DNA from: GCA-2688105 sp964499445 | Lineage (GTDB): Bacteria > Chloroflexota > Dehalococcoidia > Dehalococcoidales > GCA-2688105 | Assembly: GCA_964499445.1 (NCBI GenBank) | Contig: CAZCLE010000012.1 | Span: forward strand, 1 to 26,013 | DNA length: 26,013 nt | Reading direction: 5' to 3' | Shown here: in pieces, positions 22,619 through 26,013 of the stretch | Layout: each line of letters begins with the position of its first letter | Position numbering within the stretch: the stretch's first letter is position 1 | Position numbers and translations under genes: made by a program | The notes under the pieces: generated by a model | Told to the model about the DNA's origin: nothing | Databases searched by the model: none | The model's input: the letters and a program-made list of their open reading frames with translations, nothing else

Positions 22619-23526
22619 GCCCACCAGTTTTACTGACTACCGATTTACCCCTGCCCTTGTTTTCCCGGGGCAAGGTGCGGGATACCTACGACCTAGGTAA
22701 CCTGTTGCTCATGGTAGCTACTGACCGAATCTCAGCCTTCGACTCGGTTCTACCCTGCGGCATCCCGGATAAGGGATTGGTGTTGAATCAATTATCTATC
22801 TTCTGGTTCAGACAGACCCAGAATTTAGTGCCTAATCATCTGATAGAGGCGGTTGATGATACTCGCTGTCTTGATTCCTACCTCCCGGCTGAAAGTCGTT
22901 TCCCCTATCCGGCTTACCTTGTCGGTCGGTCTATGGTGGTTAAAAAGGCAAAGTGTATTCCCGTTGAATGTGTGGTGCGGGGTTACCTTACCGGGTCAGC
23001 CTGGGCAGAATACCAGCAATCGGGCACTGTTTCTGGAATCCAGCTACCTAAACACCTAAAGCAAAGTCAGAAATTGTCCCACCCATTATTCACCCCCACC
23101 ACCAAGGCAGAAATTGGGCATGACCAGCCCCTAAGCATGGATAAGATGAAAAAGATTGCAGGTAAGGCTCTAACTGAAGAGATGAAGGAGAAAAGCCTGG
23201 CTATCTACGACTACGCTCAACAATATGCCAGAGCCAGAGGCATTATCATTGCTGATACCAAGATGGAATTTGGTCTGGAGAATGATAAGCTCATCCTTAT
23301 TGATGAGCTACTGACCCCGGACTCGTCTCGCCTGTGGGATGCTGAGCTATATAAGGTTGGGCAAGACCAGCCCAGCTACGATAAACAGCCGGTCAGGGAC
23401 TGGCTTGTTGAGTCAGGGTGGAATAAAGAGCCTCCCGCCCCCACCCTATCCCCTGAAGTCATTGAGGACACCACCATAAGATACCAGCAGGCCTACGAAA
23501 GGCTCACCGGCAGGAAGTTAAGGTAA
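22606..23526 (+). CDS. purC: SAICAR synthetase (phosphoribosylaminoimidazole-succinocarboxamide synthase), start uncertain
   Basis: PurC couples CAIR to aspartate with ATP. The family core is clear: LPLPLFSRGKVRDTYDLG, MVATDRISAFDSVLPCGIPDKG, VVRGYLTGSAWAEYQ, ADTKMEFGLEND and IDELLTPDSSRLWDAE. Homologues of this type keep about 14-17 residues before RGKVRD, and here such residues (LLTTDLPLPLF) are present in frame. Yet no ATG, GTG or TTG lies between the upstream stop at 22603-22605 and TTG 22657, which would cut into this conserved part. I place the start at ATA 22606 because GGGGGTGAGG precedes it. CTG 22633 and TTG 22657 are alternatives giving 297 and 289 residues. The start region overlaps a palindromic repeat, whose arrival may have removed the original start. 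Confidence 0.93.
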   Translation: MNNLSPPVLLTTDLPLPLFSRGKVRDTYDLGNLLLMVATDRISAFDSVLPCGIPDKGLVLNQLSIFWFRQTQNLVPNHLIEAVDDTRCLDSYLPAESRFPYPAYLVGRSMVVKKAKCIPVECVVRGYLTGSAWAEYQQSGTVSGIQLPKHLKQSQKLSHPLFTPTTKAEIGHDQPLSMDKMKKIAGKALTEEMKEKSLAIYDYAQQYARARGIIIADTKMEFGLENDKLILIDELLTPDSSRLWDAELYKVGQDQPSYDKQPVRDWLVESGWNKEPPAPTLSPEVIEDTTIRYQQAYERLTGRKLR

Positions 23527-23561
23527 GATTATACGGTTACTTTCCTTGCTTTGCTATGGTG

Positions 23562-24152
23562 CTAATGCTCCAGTAACTCCTTGGTGCTGGGGAGCTCGCC
23601 GCTAATCCGCTCGTCAATCCTAGTTGCCATATCCAGAGCTCTACTTAAAGCTTTAAACAGCGCCTCTGCCTTGTGATGGTCATTAACGCCACAAACAATC
23701 CTGGCGTGGAGATTGAGCCTGGCTTCAATGGCAAAAGACTCAAGGAAATGGCGGATAAGGTCGGTAGGGAATCCAGTCATGTCGTTATCGGTAAAGGGCA
23801 GGTCTAATACAGTATATCCCCGCCCCCCGATATCCACTACCACCATAGCCAGAGCATCATCCATCGGCACGGCAGCATCACCCATTCGAACAATACCCCG
23901 CTTCTCTCCCAGGGCTTCACCAAAGGCTTTACCTAAACAAATGGCAACATCTTCTATCAGGTGATGCTGGTCGTCTCCGGTAGCTGAAATCTTTATGTCA
24001 AATACTCCATGCCGGGCAAGCTGAGCCAGCAGGTGGTCAAACATCCTGATCCCGGTATTCATCTCCCATTTACCGCGACCATCAATATTAAGCTCCAGGG
24101 CAACATTGGTTTCCTTGGTCTCTCTCTTGATAACAGACATTCTATCCGGCAT
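23562..24152 (-). CDS. hisB: Imidazoleglycerol-phosphate dehydratase
   Basis: HisB dehydrates imidazole glycerol phosphate to imidazole acetol phosphate in histidine synthesis. The 196-residue protein is the stand-alone dehydratase, not the bifunctional form with a phosphatase. The duplicated metal-binding motifs are visible as DDQHHLIEDVAICLGKAF and GVNDHHKAEALFKALSRAL, together with FDHLLAQLARHG. The start is ATG at 24152 with TAGGAGG eight bases upstream, inside the end of hisC, so the two are coupled. It ends convergently to purC with 35 bases between the two stops, in which I see no clear terminator. Confidence 0.97.
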   Translation of the reverse strand: MPDRMSVIKRETKETNVALELNIDGRGKWEMNTGIRMFDHLLAQLARHGVFDIKISATGDDQHHLIEDVAICLGKAFGEALGEKRGIVRMGDAAVPMDDALAMVVVDIGGRGYTVLDLPFTDNDMTGFPTDLIRHFLESFAIEARLNLHARIVCGVNDHHKAEALFKALSRALDMATRIDERISGELPSTKELLEH

Positions 24153-24156
24153 TTGC

Positions 24157-25254
24157 CTATCCTCCTATTTCTCGGAGTGCTCTAATCAGGGCATCAGTAT
24201 GCTCCGGTTTACCCACGCTGATGCGGATGGAATTTCTCAACATTGGCTTGTCAAAGTAGCGAACCAGAACACCCTTTCTTTGCAATTTTTGCTGAACCTC
24301 GTTTGCCTTGCCGTTTAGCACCGAGCAGAGAATAAAGTTGGCTTGCGACGGGAAGGGTTTTAACCATTTCAGCTTCTCTAGCTCGGCAAAGAGCCGCTCC
24401 CTCTCGGCAATTATAGCCTTTACCCGGCCCATAAGGTAATCAATATCTTTTAGCGACTCCCGTACCGCCACCAGAGCCGCTACATTTACATTATACGGGG
24501 GCTTGATTCTCAGCAGGTAGCCGGCAATCTCAGGTGGAAAAATGCCATAGCCAACCCTCAGCCCAGCCAGTCCCGCCCATTTGCTGAAGGTTCGCAGCAC
24601 CATCAAATTCCTATACTGACCAATCAGCGGGACAACTGTTTCGCCGCTAAACTCATAGTAGGCTTCATCAACTACCACCGGAAGCCCGGTATCCAGTACC
24701 TCCACAATATCCGGCTGGGGCATGATTGTCCCGGTGGGGTTATTGGGATTAGCCAGGAATATTATTTTGGTTTTGCTATCTATGGAGGCTTTCACTGCCT
24801 TTACATTGACGGCAAAATTCTCATCTCTAGGTACCTCGACTAAAGCGCCCGCGCACAATTCGGTACCGAAACTAAACATAGCAAAGCTAGGTATGCAATT
24901 TATTACCTTGTCACCCGGTTCAACAAATAAACGCAAAATAAGGTCTATTAGCTGGTCACTGCCGTTACCAGCCACGATATGCTCGGCACCAACCCCGGTG
25001 TATCCCGATAGCAATTTCCTGAGTTCGGTTTGCCCGGCATCAGGGTAAATATTCAAATAAGGATAGTTAGCCAGAGCCTGCGGCACTCTCGGCGAACAAC
25101 CATAGGGATTCTCATTGGCATCCAGCTTGATAATGTTTTCTACGGGAACTTCGACTTTCCCCTCCAAGGTCTCCGGGGACGTGCTAGCCGAATAACCCCT
25201 AAAAGCCTCTAAACAAGAGCGTATTAATTTCTCTATTCCGGCGCTTTCCGACAT
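24157..25254 (-). CDS. hisC: Histidinol-phosphate aminotransferase
   Basis: HisC transfers an amino group from glutamate to imidazole acetol phosphate with PLP. The 365-residue fold type I enzyme shows LDANENPYGCSP near residue 44, GNGSDQLIDLILR, NPNNPTGT, VVDEAYYEFSG and the PLP-lysine segment RTFSKWAGLAGLRVGYG. Three consecutive glycine/arginine features near the C-terminus (NSIRISVGKPEH) complete the family pattern. ATG 25254 is chosen with GAGAGGTAGAGAGA before it. It begins 12 bases after hisD and ends four bases before hisB, so hisD-hisC-hisB form an operon. Confidence 0.97.
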   Translation of the reverse strand: MSESAGIEKLIRSCLEAFRGYSASTSPETLEGKVEVPVENIIKLDANENPYGCSPRVPQALANYPYLNIYPDAGQTELRKLLSGYTGVGAEHIVAGNGSDQLIDLILRLFVEPGDKVINCIPSFAMFSFGTELCAGALVEVPRDENFAVNVKAVKASIDSKTKIIFLANPNNPTGTIMPQPDIVEVLDTGLPVVVDEAYYEFSGETVVPLIGQYRNLMVLRTFSKWAGLAGLRVGYGIFPPEIAGYLLRIKPPYNVNVAALVAVRESLKDIDYLMGRVKAIIAERERLFAELEKLKWLKPFPSQANFILCSVLNGKANEVQQKLQRKGVLVRYFDKPMLRNSIRISVGKPEHTDALIRALREIGG

Positions 25255-25266
25255 TCTCTCTACCTC

Positions 25267-26013
25267 TCAACCTGCTTTCAGCCGCTTTTCCACTGCCCGA
25301 ACATGGGCATCAAACCCCTCAGCTTTAGCGATAGTTGATGCAGCTTTACCTAACCGCTTCAAATCAGCCTTGCCTACATCCACCAGGCTGATAAACTTGA
25401 TAAAGTCACATACATTAAGCGGCGAGCTAAACCGGGCCGTCCCTCCGGTAGGTAAAACATGGCTCGGTCCGGCTACATAATCGCCCAGAACCACCGTTGA
25501 TTTTTCACCTATGAATATACAGCCGGCGTTAGATATTTTATCAATATAGGTATCAGCCTTATCTATCATCAGGCAAAGGTGTTCCGGGGCATAGAGGTTA
25601 GCCAGTTCTATAGCCTCATCTACATTAGCCACCACTACGAGAATTCCCCTGTTTTCTAAACATTCGGTGGCAATATCCTGACGGGGCAAACCTTTAAGTT
25701 GCTGCTCAACCTCCTGGCTAACCTCGTCGGCCAACTGCCGTGAGGTAGTTATCAAAATAGCCGAGGCTAGAGGGTCATGCTCCGCCTGAGCTAAAAGGTC
25801 AGCAGCACAATACCCGGGGTTAGCGGTTTCATCAGCTATAATCAATACCTCGCTTGGTCCCTGAAGCCCGTCAATGTCAACCGCCCCATATACCAGCTTT
25901 TTAGCCAAAACCACAAAGACATTACCCGGTCCACAAATCTTGTCTACTTTAGGAACAGACTCGGTGCCAAAGGCTAAGGCAGCGATTGCCTGAGCCCCAC
26001 CCACGCTAAAAAT
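25267..26013 (-). CDS. hisD: Histidinol dehydrogenase, 3' part of gene (N-terminus beyond window)
   Basis: HisD oxidises histidinol to histidine in two NAD+-dependent steps and needs Zn2+. Only about 248 C-terminal residues lie in the window, and the frame stays open to the edge. Diagnostic motifs are GGAQAIAALAFGTESVPKVD, ICGPGNVFVVLAKKLVYG, GPSEVLIIAD, DLLAQAEHDP, the substrate/metal segment APEHLCL, GDYVAGPSHVLPTGG and the terminal GFDAHVRAVEKR. An internal GTG at 26004 is not the start, because coding continues upstream as IFSVGGAQ. It is the first visible gene of hisD-hisC-hisB. Confidence 0.97.
   Translation of the reverse strand: MFSVGGAQAIAALAFGTESVPKVDKICGPGNVFVVLAKKLVYGAVDIDGLQGPSEVLIIADETANPGYCAADLLAQAEHDPLASAILITTSRQLADEVSQEVEQQLKGLPRQDIATECLENRGILVVVANVDEAIELANLYAPEHLCLMIDKADTYIDKISNAGCIFIGEKSTVVLGDYVAGPSHVLPTGGTARFSSPLNVCDFIKFISLVDVGKADLKRLGKAASTIAKAEGFDAHVRAVEKRLKAG

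Noticed and set aside
22467..22673. Minus-strand frame over the purB-purC spacer
   Set aside because: It is mostly translation of the palindromic repeat and has no protein-like features.

Overview
The window reads as a chromosomal segment of a Dehalococcoidia-like (Chloroflexota) bacterium, probably an uncultured relative of Dehalococcoides or Dehalogenimonas. The reasons are the single-strand order ilvD-ilvB-ilvN-ilvC-leuA-leuC-leuD-leuB-cimA, the citramalate synthase at the end of that order, and the short GC-rich palindromic spacers. This placement is inferred from gene content and was not tested against a database.

Layout. Positions 1-12199, all on the minus strand, hold a branched-chain amino acid operon read right to left: ilvD, ilvB, a short ACT-only ilvN paralogue, full-length ilvN, ilvC, leuA, an mgtC-type membrane gene, leuC, a small unknown membrane gene with two gene remnants, leuD, leuB and the 5' part of cimA. 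Together they convert pyruvate to valine and leucine precursors and, through citramalate, to isoleucine precursors. A promoter-like site and a Rho-independent terminator lie between rpiB and ilvD and look like an attenuator. Upstream on the same strand are rpiB and tsaC.

Positions 13509-23526, on the plus strand, hold purine genes: guaA, then purD, purE, purB and purC. An AT-rich island of about 3 kb (roughly 15200-18300) separates guaA from the rest. It encodes a BcgI-like two-subunit restriction-modification system: a nuclease-methyltransferase fusion split by one apparent missing base, a specificity subunit, and a small basic protein of unknown role. A lipoprotein gene lies between the island and purD. 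Positions 23562-26013, on the minus strand, hold hisB, hisC and the 3' part of hisD.

The most notable signals are: (1) the one-base break in the restriction-methylation gene; (2) a family of two-hairpin palindromic repeats that always points toward the next gene and ends in a Shine-Dalgarno-like sequence just before leuD, purE and purC; (3) purD starting at CTG and purC lacking any conventional start at the expected place; (4) disruption of the leuC-leuD junction by a foreign gene, a duplicated leuD 5' fragment and another gene remnant; (5) two acetolactate synthase regulatory subunits in tandem; (6) a KARI cofactor loop that suggests NADH use. No rRNA, tRNA, CRISPR array or complete transposon was seen.
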